Shown here in pieces: positions 8,298 to 16,990 of a stretch of 64,000 nucleotides of DNA. Made by a program: the position numbers and the translations under genes. Position 1 is the stretch's first letter. Each line of letters opens with the position of its first letter. The notes beneath the pieces are model-generated. The model was not told where the DNA came from. It did not search any database and saw nothing but the letters and a program-made list of their open reading frames with translations. Source of the stretch: CALESS01 sp041741455 (GTDB taxonomy: Bacteria; Chloroflexota; Anaerolineae; Anaerolineales; Anaerolineaceae); contig JBGSJZ010000059.1 of assembly GCA_041741455.1 (NCBI GenBank), forward strand, positions 21,624 through 85,623, given 5' to 3'.

Positions 8298-8397
8298 AAT
8301 TTTCCCAATAGTAGAGTGATTTGTATTTCCAGACGAAAGTATAACATTATTTGATGAAAGTTATCTGAATGGAAAGCAGATGTAGATAGAATGTATG

Positions 8398-8426
8398 TTG
8401 TAAAAAAGCCTGCTGGAGCATATAAT
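8398..8426 (+). promoter_or_regulatory. Promoter of the kinase-phosphatase operon
   Basis: TTGTAA at 8398-8403 and perfect TATAAT at 8421-8426, separated by 17 bp. Predicted start near 8433 gives a leader of about 75 nt before the kinase gene. Confidence 0.7.
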
Positions 8427-8494
8427 TACATCAATCTAAATGGATATGCTTTCACTGGGGAGAAATTCATTCCTGCATAAACCAGTGTGAAATT

Positions 8495-8509
8495 GAGGAG
8501 GCTAGTCTG
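8495..8509 (+). promoter_or_regulatory. Strong ribosome binding site pointing to a CTG start
   Basis: GAGGAGG at 8495-8501, a 5-nt spacer, then CTG at 8507-8509 in frame with the kinase, adding 19 residues (MDTHRITQNLGSGPNDPKQ). No ATG, GTG or TTG lies at this spacing. Confidence 0.6.
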
Positions 8510-10387
8510 GATACACATCGAATCACGCAAAACCTGGGTTCCGGACCAAACGACCCCAAACAGTTGACACCAGGGGTCATTCTGGAAGAACGCTATGCCA
8601 TTCAAGATGTGATTGGCGTGGGTGGGATGGGATCTGTGTATCGCGCCCGTGATTTGCATTTTCCGAACGTGATCAAACTAGTGGCGGTCAAGGAAATGAT
8701 TAACTCCGCCCCAGATCCGATGGTGCGCCAGACGATTGTCCAGAATTTTGAGAGAGAAGCCCATATTCTGGTGGCGTTATCTCACCCGGCCATTCCGAAA
8801 ATCTACGACTTTTTTACCCTGGATCAGCGATCTTATCTGGTCCTGGAATATATTAATGGCCGCGATCTGGAAGCCGTACTAAGTTCCACCCAACAATTTA
8901 TCCCTGAAGATCAAGTGATCAGTTGGGCGATTGAATTATGTGATGTATTGGATTTTCTGCACAACCATCGACCGGAACCCATTATCTTTCGAGATATGAA
9001 GCCATCCAATATCATGATTAATCAGGATGGCCGGGCGGTGCTGGTTGATTTTGGAATTGCCAAAGTTTTTCGCTTGGGTCATAAAGGAACAATGATTGGA
9101 ACAGAAGGGTATTCTCCGCCAGAACAGTACCGGGGAGAAGCTTCTCCACAGGCAGATATCTATGCCCTGGGAGCTACGCTCCATCACGTTTTGACGCGAC
9201 GCGACCCGAGATTAGAGCCGCCTTTTACATTTGGGGAACGTCCCATTCGGCAGATCAATCCAAATATTTCCATTGAATTTGAAACTGTTGTAAATACGGC
9301 ATTACAATATACCCCCACTGAGAGATTTAAGACTGCGGTGGCAATGAAGGAAGCCATGGTGGGTGTTGCACGGAAAACAGGCGCGCTCAACAGAATTTCA
9401 GTTCAAGCCGCCGTAAACGTAAAAGAAGCCAGCATCAAGCCACTTTGGACTTTCAAATGTGAGGATGAAATTCGCGGTACCCCGACGATTGAAAACGGGA
9501 TTGTTTACGTCGGGGCTTATGACAACAATTTATACGCCATTCAATCGAGTAATGGACAATTCTTATGGAAATTCCCTGCAGGCGGAGGTATTGTCAGTAA
9601 ACCTCTGGTGTTTGACAACCTCGTTTATTTTGGATCATCTGACCACAATTTATACTCCATCAGTGCCCGCACCGGAAAGCTAAATTGGACGTTTACAACC
9701 AACGGAGCAGTTCGCACCTCTCCCCGCCTAGCCGAAGGACATATTTTTATTGGCAGTGATGATTGCTATTTGCATGCGGTTAATCTCTTGAGTGGGAATC
9801 GCACCTGGCGGGTTGAGGCATCCGGTGCCATTCGTTCCTCCCCGTTTATTACCGAGGAATTTATTTATTTTGGTTGCGAAGCGGGTGAATTGTATTGCGT
9901 CGATTTTCGCGGTCAGGTCAAATGGCGCTTCCAGGCTAAACGAGCCATCACCGCCTCACCGCTGGTGGACAAAGGGGTAGTGTTTATCACCTCGTTGGAT
10001 TCGACAGCGTATGCAATCGATGCCAAAGCAGGTTGGGGTATTTGGCGCTTCCGGATGGGAAAAGGCTCTGTTTCATCCCCGATTAAAGCGGAAAACTACA
10101 TAATTTTTGGCTCAGCCGATGATTATGTCTACTGCCTGGATGCTTCGAACGCCCGGGAAATATGGCGTTTTCATACTGACCATCAGGTAAGTGGTTCTCC
10201 AGTGGTTTATAAAGATTCGGTCTATATTGGAGCTGCTGACGGAAGCTTTTATAGCTTAGAAATTCGTACCGGTCGATTGAGGTGGCGATTTAATACTGGT
10301 GGATCGATTACTGGCGGGGCGTTTATCCACAACGATGTGGTCTATTTGGGTTCATGTGATCATATCCTCTATGCATTACTGGCTTGA
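8507..10387 (+). CDS. Soluble Ser/Thr protein kinase with eight-repeat PQQ-type beta-propeller
   Basis: A protein kinase with an N-terminal Hanks-type domain and a C-terminal propeller. Numbering from the TTG at 8564: glycine loop GVGGMGSVY 18-26, Lys43 in VAVKE, catalytic FRDMKPSN 142-149 (Phe replaces the usual His of HRD), DFG 162-164. From about residue 303 come eight units of some 40 residues, each with a W-x-F strand and a YxG/LYxI pattern. No transmembrane segment joins the halves, so both are cytoplasmic. I place the start at a CTG (8507) because GAGGAGG stands five bases before it and the frame is open; the TTG has no ribosome site. It heads an operon with PP2C, J-vWA and FHA genes. 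Confidence 0.9.
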   Translation: MDTHRITQNLGSGPNDPKQLTPGVILEERYAIQDVIGVGGMGSVYRARDLHFPNVIKLVAVKEMINSAPDPMVRQTIVQNFEREAHILVALSHPAIPKIYDFFTLDQRSYLVLEYINGRDLEAVLSSTQQFIPEDQVISWAIELCDVLDFLHNHRPEPIIFRDMKPSNIMINQDGRAVLVDFGIAKVFRLGHKGTMIGTEGYSPPEQYRGEASPQADIYALGATLHHVLTRRDPRLEPPFTFGERPIRQINPNISIEFETVVNTALQYTPTERFKTAVAMKEAMVGVARKTGALNRISVQAAVNVKEASIKPLWTFKCEDEIRGTPTIENGIVYVGAYDNNLYAIQSSNGQFLWKFPAGGGIVSKPLVFDNLVYFGSSDHNLYSISARTGKLNWTFTTNGAVRTSPRLAEGHIFIGSDDCYLHAVNLLSGNRTWRVEASGAIRSSPFITEEFIYFGCEAGELYCVDFRGQVKWRFQAKRAITASPLVDKGVVFITSLDSTAYAIDAKAGWGIWRFRMGKGSVSSPIKAENYIIFGSADDYVYCLDASNAREIWRFHTDHQVSGSPVVYKDSVYIGAADGSFYSLEIRTGRLRWRFNTGGSITGGAFIHNDVVYLGSCDHILYALLA

Positions 10388-10401
10388 GAAAGAGAGGAAT
10401 T

Positions 10402-11382
10402 GTGCGGCGATTCTTGCAACAACTGATTAGAAGTAAAGAACCCAGCCAATCCGGTGTTTTATCATCACGACCGTCTTTTCAAACACTGTTTTCGGTTTTT
10501 AAGAAGAAAAAGGATATAAACCAGCAAACCTTACCTGAAGAAATTCAGACCAAGCCACTCTCAGATGCTCAATTGGTCGGTGTAAACAATGTTACTGTCC
10601 GATACAGCCCGGTTCAAATCGGTGTGGGAACTGCTCAATCGGTAGGAAGAGTGCGCGACCACAATGAAGATACACTTTATGCTTTTAGCACAATCCTCGC
10701 GGATGGAGATGCGGATTTAATTCTAGGGTTGTATATCATTGCCGATGGGATGGGCGGACACCAGCATGGTGAAGTTGCCAGCAATACCGCGATTCGAGTG
10801 ATTGCGGATGTTGTTTTAAACCGTTTATACCTGCCGATGCTGGGAAAATCATCTGATGGCAGAAATGAGCCTATTCATGAATTGCTGGAATCGGCCGTAA
10901 GAGAAGCTCAGTACGCCGTGACCCGCCAGGCACCCGGGGGTGGAACGACCTTAACTGCCGCTTTGTTAATTGGCGATATGATCATCATAGTTCATATTGG
11001 CGACAGCCGGGCATATTTTATCTACCCGGATGGAAGGTGTCAGGTGGTTACGCAGGACCATTCGCTGGTTCGCCGCCTGGTAGAGCTTGGTCAATTAACC
11101 GAAGAAGAGGCTGCAGTTCATCCACAAAGGAATGTAGTATATCGGGCACTTGGGCAGCCAGAGCCATTTAAGCCTGAGATCAATACACACCAGGTTCCAC
11201 GGCCAGGATATATTTTGTTGTGCAGTGATGGATTATGGGGATTGGTTTCAGAAAACGAGATTTTCCGATTGGTTACTTCCGCAGCCAATCCTTCGGCAGC
11301 CGCTCACGAGTTGGTGGAAATGGCTAACCAAAATGGAGGATCGGATAATATCAGCGTAGTGCTTGTCCAGTTTTTCTCTTAA
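10402..11382 (+). CDS. PP2C-family Ser/Thr protein phosphatase
   Basis: A cytoplasmic metal-dependent phosphatase of about 326 residues. All family motifs are present: GRVRDHNED, IADGMGGHQHGE, GGTTLTAALL, HIGDSRAY, QDHSLV, CSDGLW and GGSDNISVV, with the metal-binding aspartates intact. A non-conserved basic segment of about 65 residues precedes the domain. The GTG at 10402, behind AGAGAGGAA, is preferred to a TTG at 10384 overlapping the kinase stop. It follows the kinase by 14 nt and should reverse its phosphorylations. Confidence 0.9.
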   Translation: MRRFLQQLIRSKEPSQSGVLSSRPSFQTLFSVFKKKKDINQQTLPEEIQTKPLSDAQLVGVNNVTVRYSPVQIGVGTAQSVGRVRDHNEDTLYAFSTILADGDADLILGLYIIADGMGGHQHGEVASNTAIRVIADVVLNRLYLPMLGKSSDGRNEPIHELLESAVREAQYAVTRQAPGGGTTLTAALLIGDMIIIVHIGDSRAYFIYPDGRCQVVTQDHSLVRRLVELGQLTEEEAAVHPQRNVVYRALGQPEPFKPEINTHQVPRPGYILLCSDGLWGLVSENEIFRLVTSAANPSAAAHELVEMANQNGGSDNISVVLVQFFS

Positions 11383-11406
11383 CCTTTTAGCAAAAAGGAT
11401 GAAGGA

Positions 11407-12879
11407 ATGGAAACTGATTATTACGAAATCCTTGGAGTAGCCTGCGAAGCCAGTTCAGAGGATATTCGGAGTGCCTATTTTCAGGCAGTCCGGCTTTTCC
11501 ATCCGGACGCCAACCCTTCTCCCCAGGCACACGAACGTTTTTTGCGGATTCAGGAAGCTTATGGGGTTCTATCCACACCGCATAAGCGAAAAGAATACGA
11601 TTCACAAATGCCGGCTGAATCAAAAATCAGTCCGATAAAAGTATCCATTCAATATAGCCGAAGTGCAGTTCAAGCAATATCCGAACCTCAATTCATGTAT
11701 GCATTGGTAGAATTTGCTGGAACCCAGGATCTTGATTCAGCGCAGATTCCGCCGACCGTTTATTGCATTGCGATTGATCGCTCTACTTCCATGGCGGGCG
11801 AGCGCATGGATATGGTCAAATCCAACTTGATGCAATTCATACGGCAATTGCGACCGCAGGACCTAATCATTATTGTCACCTTCAGCGACCGGGCCGAAGT
11901 GGTTGTGCCACTTTCACGGGTCTCCGATGCCAACCGGGTAGACCAGGAAATCTCGATGATCAGCACCGGAGGTGGGACGGAGATATTTCGTGGGCTGGAA
12001 ACCGGGATGAATTTATTGCGCGTCAGCCGCATCGGCCGTTCCCAGAGGATATTGATTTTATTGACAGATGGACACACTTATGGAGACGAAGACGATTGTT
12101 ATGAACTCGCACGATCAGCCGGGGCAGAAGGCATCACCATTCATGGGATTGGGTTGGGAGCAGATTGGAACGACGAGTTTTTGGATAAACTATCCACTCT
12201 GGCCGGCGGAAGTGCGACCTTTATTAGCCAGGGAAAAGACCTAAAGCGCTTCTTCGAAAGCCAGGCACGGAATTCTTCGATCCTGTATTCACGAAATATG
12301 CGGTTTGAGTATGAAATAGGTGATAATGTTGAATTGTGTTATGGGTATCGACTTGCGCCAGATACCAGTCCGTTAGTCATTGAAAACCCCTTGGTGTTTG
12401 GCAACCTATTTTTTGGGAAAACCTTGAGGGTTTTGCTAGAATTTCGGATTAGCCCATTACCCGAAGAGACCCACTTCCTCAGGTTGGCTGAGGGTAAATT
12501 ATGGGTGGACCTGGCTTTATCCAATAATTCAGCGCCCAAGAAATTGGGTTTCCGACTCAATCGTTCTGTCAACCAATCTATGGAAACCGAATTGCCAAAT
12601 TCGGCGTTGGTGGATGCATTGGCTCGATTAACAGTTTATCGCATGCAAGAAAAAGCCAGGCAAGAAGTTGTTGATGGGAATATTGAGTCCGCCAGCCGGC
12701 ATTTGCAACATCTAGCCACACACTTATTGGCCGCTGGAGATCGCGATCTGGCCCATGCAGTTCTTATTGAAGCAGAACATATCCGCCAAAGTCGCCGTTT
12801 CAGCCAGGATGGTGGGAAACGCATTAAATATGGGACACGCAGCCTGATTCACTTTGACGAATTGGAGTTGGACTTATGA
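11407..12879 (+). CDS. J-domain / von Willebrand factor A hybrid protein
   Basis: A 490-residue soluble protein. Residues 3-65 form a J domain (YYEILGV, HPD at 32-34, FLRIQEAYGVLSTPHKRKEY), the part that stimulates DnaK ATPase. Residues about 95-290 form a vWA domain with a full metal-dependent adhesion site: DRSTS at 124-128, Thr in GGGTEIFRG, and LLTDGHTYGD. The C-terminal 200 residues look like the beta-sandwich plus helical tail of chloride-channel/inter-alpha-inhibitor-like vWA proteins. J and vWA in one chain is rare. It follows PP2C by 24 nt and overlaps the FHA gene by 4 nt, so it probably works in the same phosphorylation circuit, perhaps as scaffold or substrate. The ATG has AAGGATGAAGGA upstream. 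Confidence 0.85.
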   Translation: METDYYEILGVACEASSEDIRSAYFQAVRLFHPDANPSPQAHERFLRIQEAYGVLSTPHKRKEYDSQMPAESKISPIKVSIQYSRSAVQAISEPQFMYALVEFAGTQDLDSAQIPPTVYCIAIDRSTSMAGERMDMVKSNLMQFIRQLRPQDLIIIVTFSDRAEVVVPLSRVSDANRVDQEISMISTGGGTEIFRGLETGMNLLRVSRIGRSQRILILLTDGHTYGDEDDCYELARSAGAEGITIHGIGLGADWNDEFLDKLSTLAGGSATFISQGKDLKRFFESQARNSSILYSRNMRFEYEIGDNVELCYGYRLAPDTSPLVIENPLVFGNLFFGKTLRVLLEFRISPLPEETHFLRLAEGKLWVDLALSNNSAPKKLGFRLNRSVNQSMETELPNSALVDALARLTVYRMQEKARQEVVDGNIESASRHLQHLATHLLAAGDRDLAHAVLIEAEHIRQSRRFSQDGGKRIKYGTRSLIHFDELELDL

Positions 12880-13367
12880 TCAAATGCCCGAATTGCCACC
12901 ACGAGAATATTGTTGGCACCTTTTTTTGCGCGGAATGTGGGTCGCGACTTATCTTGACTAATCAAGGTACCACACAATCCCTGGGCGGGGTGGAACTACC
13001 AACCCAGGGAGCAGGATCACCCCCTGCTTCTTCTTCTGAGGGAAGTATTTCATTGCATATAATGGAGAGTGGCCAGATCCTCTCGTTGGCAGGTCACACT
13101 GAATTTACCATCGGCAGAGCCACAGAGGGGCAACCAATTTTGCCGGATATTGATTTGACCAATTTCGATGCATTTAGTCAGGGTGTCTCACGCCTGCATG
13201 CAGTTTTGAGAATTGTCAATCAGAAACTGGTAATTATTGATCTTGGTTCATCCAATGGAACGCGCGTTAATGGACAGAAGATCCTGCCACACATTGAATA
13301 CCCCCTAAACCACGGGGATGTGTTAGCCCTGGGAAAATTTAAGATTCAAATTTTGTTTCGGAAGTAG
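12876..13367 (+). CDS. Zinc-ribbon and FHA-domain protein
   Basis: A 163-residue cytoplasmic protein. A zinc ribbon with C4, C7, C18 and C21 is joined by a Gly/Ser/Pro-rich linker to an FHA domain at about 67-160. The phosphothreonine-binding residues are in FTIGRA, SRLHA and LGSSNGTRVNG, all intact. It is expected to bind a phosphothreonine made by the operon's kinase. Its ATG overlaps the stop of the J-vWA gene (ATGA), meaning coupled synthesis. Confidence 0.9.
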   Translation: MIKCPNCHHENIVGTFFCAECGSRLILTNQGTTQSLGGVELPTQGAGSPPASSSEGSISLHIMESGQILSLAGHTEFTIGRATEGQPILPDIDLTNFDAFSQGVSRLHAVLRIVNQKLVIIDLGSSNGTRVNGQKILPHIEYPLNHGDVLALGKFKIQILFRK

Positions 13368-13374
13368 GTGACTG

Positions 13375-13614
13375 ATGCCAACGGTAATTCTCCATGTTCA
13401 AAATGAAGACCCAGTGATGGGTGAGATTGAAGAGATGCCATCTCCGAGTGACCTTTTGTTAATCGTAAAAAATCCTCGGAAACGAGATGGGAAGGATTTA
13501 CATTACCTGGACGCCAGTGTGCAAATTGTGATCTGGCCGGTTGCACGGATTAATTTCATTGAAATCTTCCCGGCTGGTGAGGATGAAGAAATCATCAGCC
13601 ATGTGAGAGATTAA
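13375..13614 (+). CDS. Small protein of unknown function in the kinase operon
   Basis: A 79-residue soluble protein that I do not recognise. It begins MPTVILHVQNEDPVMGEIEE, is acidic, has no cysteine or membrane segment, and contains alternating hydrophobic strands (DLLLIV, VQIVIWPV, INFIEIF) suggesting a small beta-rich fold. TAGGTGA precedes the ATG, the FHA gene ends 7 nt before it, and the response regulator begins 4 nt after it. That spacing makes it a genuine operon member, probably a small adaptor. Confidence 0.65.
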   Translation: MPTVILHVQNEDPVMGEIEEMPSPSDLLLIVKNPRKRDGKDLHYLDASVQIVIWPVARINFIEIFPAGEDEEIISHVRD

Positions 13615-13618
13615 GCCA

Positions 13619-14341
13619 ATGGTGGATGAATCTTTTCGAAATCGAATGATCCTGGTGGTGGATGACGAAGAGCGAATGGCTCGCTTCATAAGACTTAACC
13701 TGGAACATGATGGATTCCAAGTGGTTGAAGCCTATCGGGGCATGAAGGCGATTCAAGTTTTACGGGAATCTTTGCCAGATTTGGTGTTATTGGATGTGAT
13801 GATGCCAGACCTGGACGGATTTGAAGTATTGCGCATGATCCGTGAATCAAGCACTGTACCGGTAATTATGTTGACTGCCAAAGGTGAGGAAGATGACCGG
13901 GTCCACGGTTTGGAACTGGGCGCAGATGATTACATCACCAAACCTTTCAGCCCGCGCGAGCTGGTCAGCCGGGTCAAAGCTGTTTTGAGACGGACAGAAA
14001 CGATGAGTGGCGTTTCTCATGATGTTATCCAGGTAGATGAGCGGCTTAAAATCGATTTTAGCCGGCGAGAGGTTTGGGTGGAAGGCGAACTGGTGAAATT
14101 ACGCCCGACGGAATACCGGCTGCTATATCACCTGGTTCAGAACGCTGGCTGGGTGATGACCTATGACCAGATACTGGCCAAAGTCTGGGGCTACGAATAC
14201 CGAACGGAAAGCCATTATGTGCGGCTATATATTAATTATTTGCGCCAAAAACTGGAAAAAGACCCAGCTAATCCAGTATATATCCTGACTGAACGGGGGA
14301 TTGGGTATCGTTTTATCGACTTCCAGCGGAAAACTGAATAA
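13619..14341 (+). CDS. OmpR/PhoB-family response regulator
   Basis: A 240-residue DNA-binding response regulator. The receiver domain has acidic pair DD at 15-16, phosphorylation site Asp59 in LLDVMMP, and Lys in ITKPFSP near 108. The C-terminal winged helix (about 140-235) shows the RPTEYRLLYHL and HYVRLYINYLRQKL segments. No histidine kinase is adjacent; the gene closes the Ser/Thr kinase operon, so it may be fed by a distant sensor or be phosphorylated by the Hanks-type kinase. The regulated genes are unknown. Confidence 0.9.
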   Translation: MVDESFRNRMILVVDDEERMARFIRLNLEHDGFQVVEAYRGMKAIQVLRESLPDLVLLDVMMPDLDGFEVLRMIRESSTVPVIMLTAKGEEDDRVHGLELGADDYITKPFSPRELVSRVKAVLRRTETMSGVSHDVIQVDERLKIDFSRREVWVEGELVKLRPTEYRLLYHLVQNAGWVMTYDQILAKVWGYEYRTESHYVRLYINYLRQKLEKDPANPVYILTERGIGYRFIDFQRKTE

Positions 14342-14449
14342 TGTAGATCATTGATTTATCAATTCTTTATTAATATTTTCTAAATCAGTATGGTGGCATA
14401 ATAAATCTATGATATACTCCCCCATAGTATATACATCAAGGAGAAAGAC

Positions 14450-14797
14450 GTGGATAAACCATTGCATGTAACCGATAGTGAATTCAAGGCAAAAGTTCTG
14501 GAAGCAGCTTTGCCTGTGGTCGTTGACTTTTGGGCGCCCTGGTGCGGTCCGTGCCGGATGGTGGCTCCCATTTTGGATAAACTGGCAAAAGAATTTGATG
14601 GGAAGTTACTGATTGCCAAAGTCAATACGGATGAGAACCCAGTCTGGGCGCAACAATATAATGTTCAAGGTATTCCCACTATGTTGTTGATTTTCAAAGG
14701 CAAGGTTGTTTACACCCAGGTAGGCGCTTTACCGGAACGAAATCTGCGCGAATTGGTGCAGGAATTTGTAGAAGCTGTTTCTGGAAACGTTAACTAA
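14450..14797 (+). CDS. trxA: Thioredoxin
   Basis: A 115-residue cytoplasmic disulfide reductant. The active site WCGPC (Cys32, Cys35) and the cis-Pro loop GIPTMLLIF are intact, and the length is standard. It starts at GTG 14450 behind AAGGAGA. It is monocistronic: an AT-rich 108-bp gap with a TATACT box near 14413 lies before it and a strong terminator follows. No thioredoxin reductase gene is nearby. Confidence 0.95.
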   Translation: MDKPLHVTDSEFKAKVLEAALPVVVDFWAPWCGPCRMVAPILDKLAKEFDGKLLIAKVNTDENPVWAQQYNVQGIPTMLLIFKGKVVYTQVGALPERNLRELVQEFVEAVSGNVN

Positions 14798-14811
14798 TCC
14801 CTTACGACTTG

Positions 14812-14845
14812 AAAATCGCCGGAGATTTCAATCTCCGGCGATTTT
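14812..14845 (+). terminator. Bidirectional terminator between trxA and murA
   Basis: A perfect 15-bp stem AAAATCGCCGGAGAT / ATCTCCGGCGATTTT with TTCA loop, with T runs on both strands. It serves the convergent trxA and murA. Confidence 0.92.
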
Positions 14846-14858
14846 TTGATCTCAACAA

Positions 14859-16139
14859 TTATTCAGATGCCCGAATAATTTTAGCGCCAAGGTCGGCCAG
14901 CTTCTGGTCGACTTTTTCATAACCCCGGTCAATTTGGCCGACATTGCGAATAACTGAGCGGCCATTGGCTGAGAGGGCGGCCAGCAATAACGCCATTCCT
15001 GCCCGAATATCCGGGCTTTCCATCTTTTCACCAAAGAGCGGACTTGGACCCTGGATGATGCAGCGATGCGGATCACACAATACGATGTGAGCGCCCATGC
15101 CTACCAGCTTATCGATGAAGAACATGCGGGAGGGATACATCCAATCATGGAAGAGAATGGTTCCTTTGGATTGGGTCGCCACCACGATTGCAATACTCAT
15201 CAAATCCGTTGGGAATGCCGGCCAGGTGTTGACGCTGATTTCGGGGATAGCGCCTCCCAAATCTGATTCAATTTCCAGGCGCTGCTCCGCGGGTACGATC
15301 AAGTCTTCGCCGTCCACCAGCCAGTCTACACCCAAACGACCCAGCACCAGGCGGATCATATCTAAATATTGATGGCCGGCTTTACGAATTCTGATCGAAC
15401 CATGGCTAACGATCGCTGCGCCGATGAAGCTGACAACTTCGAGGTAATCCGGGCCGATTTCAACCTCAGTCCCATGCAGGCGATCCACTCCGTGAATGGT
15501 GAGCGTATTGGAACCGATATTTTCTATCTGCCCACCCATTTTGTTAATCATGTGGCAAAGTTCCTGGATGTGCGGTTCAGAGGCAGCGTTGCGTAGGTGG
15601 GTAGTGCCTTTGGCGGTGGAGGCGGCCATGATAGCATTTTCCGTCGCTGTGACGCTGGCTTCATCAAGTAAGATATCTGCGCCCTGCAGACGGTCAGCCT
15701 TAAATGAAAAGCTGCGATCATATTCAACTTTTGCGCCTAGTTTCCGCAAAGCCAGGATATGGGTATCTACACGGCGGCGACCGATGACATCACCGCCAGG
15801 TGGCGGTAAGCGCACCTCCCCAGAACGGGCGGTCATGGGGCCGGCAAGCAAAATGGATGCGCGAATTTTTCTGGTCAGGTCCGGATCCAGGTCGGCTGGG
15901 CGGACTTCCCGGGCTTGAACTTTCCAGGTGTGATTACTCAATGGCTCAATCTCAACCCCCAGGCTGAGTAATAACTGGCGCATGGCTTTTACATCCAGGA
16001 TATCCGGCACGTTGTGGTAAATAACAGGTTCTTCGGTCAACAGGCAGGCTGCCAGCATGGGCAGGGTGGCATTTTTATTACCCGCCGGGGTAACTTCTCC
16101 CTGCAGGGGGATACCGCCATCAATGACAAACTGCTCCAT
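14859..16139 (-). CDS. murA: UDP-N-acetylglucosamine 1-carboxyvinyltransferase with Asp at the catalytic Cys position
   Basis: A 426-residue cytosolic enzyme that transfers enolpyruvate from PEP to UDP-GlcNAc, the first committed step of peptidoglycan synthesis. Lys22 in AGNKNA, the RASILLAGP strand and the later DLMSIAIVVATQ segment match the family. The loop that carries Cys115 in E. coli reads PPGGDVIG, so Asp117 stands at that place. The same Cys-to-Asp change occurs in mycobacterial and chlamydial MurA and gives fosfomycin resistance. Start 16139 has AAAGGAG upstream. It is divergent from the alpha/beta hydrolase. Confidence 0.93.
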   Translation of the reverse strand: MEQFVIDGGIPLQGEVTPAGNKNATLPMLAACLLTEEPVIYHNVPDILDVKAMRQLLLSLGVEIEPLSNHTWKVQAREVRPADLDPDLTRKIRASILLAGPMTARSGEVRLPPPGGDVIGRRRVDTHILALRKLGAKVEYDRSFSFKADRLQGADILLDEASVTATENAIMAASTAKGTTHLRNAASEPHIQELCHMINKMGGQIENIGSNTLTIHGVDRLHGTEVEIGPDYLEVVSFIGAAIVSHGSIRIRKAGHQYLDMIRLVLGRLGVDWLVDGEDLIVPAEQRLEIESDLGGAIPEISVNTWPAFPTDLMSIAIVVATQSKGTILFHDWMYPSRMFFIDKLVGMGAHIVLCDPHRCIIQGPSPLFGEKMESPDIRAGMALLLAALSANGRSVIRNVGQIDRGYEKVDQKLADLGAKIIRASE

Positions 16140-16213
16140 GGGTGATCTCCTTTGGATCATTCGAGTTTAATGTTATTATAACCCAGAGTTTTTTGTTGAA
16201 TCATTTGGCAAAG

Positions 16214-16990
16214 ATGATGTATCACTCCCTAGACCCCAACCCACAGGGTTCACCCACGGTTGTTTTCATCCATGGGCTTGGCGCGGATTCCGAAATGTGG
16301 GTGTATCAATTATTACTCCTGGCGGAAGCCGGGATGCGCCCGGTAGCGCTGGATTTGCCCGGCTTTGGCAAAACCGCCATGGTCGGTAGAGATTGGAACA
16401 TCCGAAAGATTACCGTTGAACTGGTGCGTTGGCTGAGAGAATTAGCGCCTGAAAAGAAGATGGTGGTTGGTCTTTCCATGGGGGGAGTGTTTGCCCAACA
16501 AATCGCCCTGGCTTACCCGGATCAGGTGGAACGACTGGTGCTTGCCAGTACTTTTGCAACTTTAAGACCTAAAACCTGGAAAAATTGGATTTATCTGCTA
16601 AAACGCAGTGGGACGGTACTACTCAAGGGTTCTGCTGCCCAGGCCGAGCAGGTTGCCGACCATCTTTTCCCGGATGCCAGCCAGGCTATTTATCACCAGA
16701 TGGTGATTGATAAAATCCGCCAGGCAGATCCCCTGGCCTACCAGAAAGCCATGCGCAGCCTGGTGCTTTATGATAGCCGTAAGCAGCTCAGCAATCTAAC
16801 AATGCCTGTGCTGGTGATTACTGGCGCAAATGATGGCACTGTCCCAGAAGCCTCCCAGACTGAACTGGCACATCTGATACCCAATGCCCATCAAATTGTC
16901 ATCCCTGAGGCAGGGCATGCAGTCAATGTGGATCAACCTGCTTTATTCAATCAGCATTTGCTGGCTTTTTTGCGGCCAACTGACGGGTAA
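16214..16990 (+). CDS. Alpha/beta-fold hydrolase
   Basis: A cytoplasmic hydrolase of about 258 residues. The oxyanion loop HGLG, nucleophile elbow VGLSMGG, acid in GANDGTVPE and His in EAGHAVN make a complete Ser-Asp-His triad with a helical cap between. Substrate is unknown; the pattern fits esterases and enol-lactone hydrolase-like enzymes. The start is uncertain: ATG at 16214 or 16217, since the frame is open to 16142 without a convincing ribosome site. Its 3' end overlaps the convergent YyaL-type gene by 44 bp. Confidence 0.82.
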   Translation: MMYHSLDPNPQGSPTVVFIHGLGADSEMWVYQLLLLAEAGMRPVALDLPGFGKTAMVGRDWNIRKITVELVRWLRELAPEKKMVVGLSMGGVFAQQIALAYPDQVERLVLASTFATLRPKTWKNWIYLLKRSGTVLLKGSAAQAEQVADHLFPDASQAIYHQMVIDKIRQADPLAYQKAMRSLVLYDSRKQLSNLTMPVLVITGANDGTVPEASQTELAHLIPNAHQIVIPEAGHAVNVDQPALFNQHLLAFLRPTDG

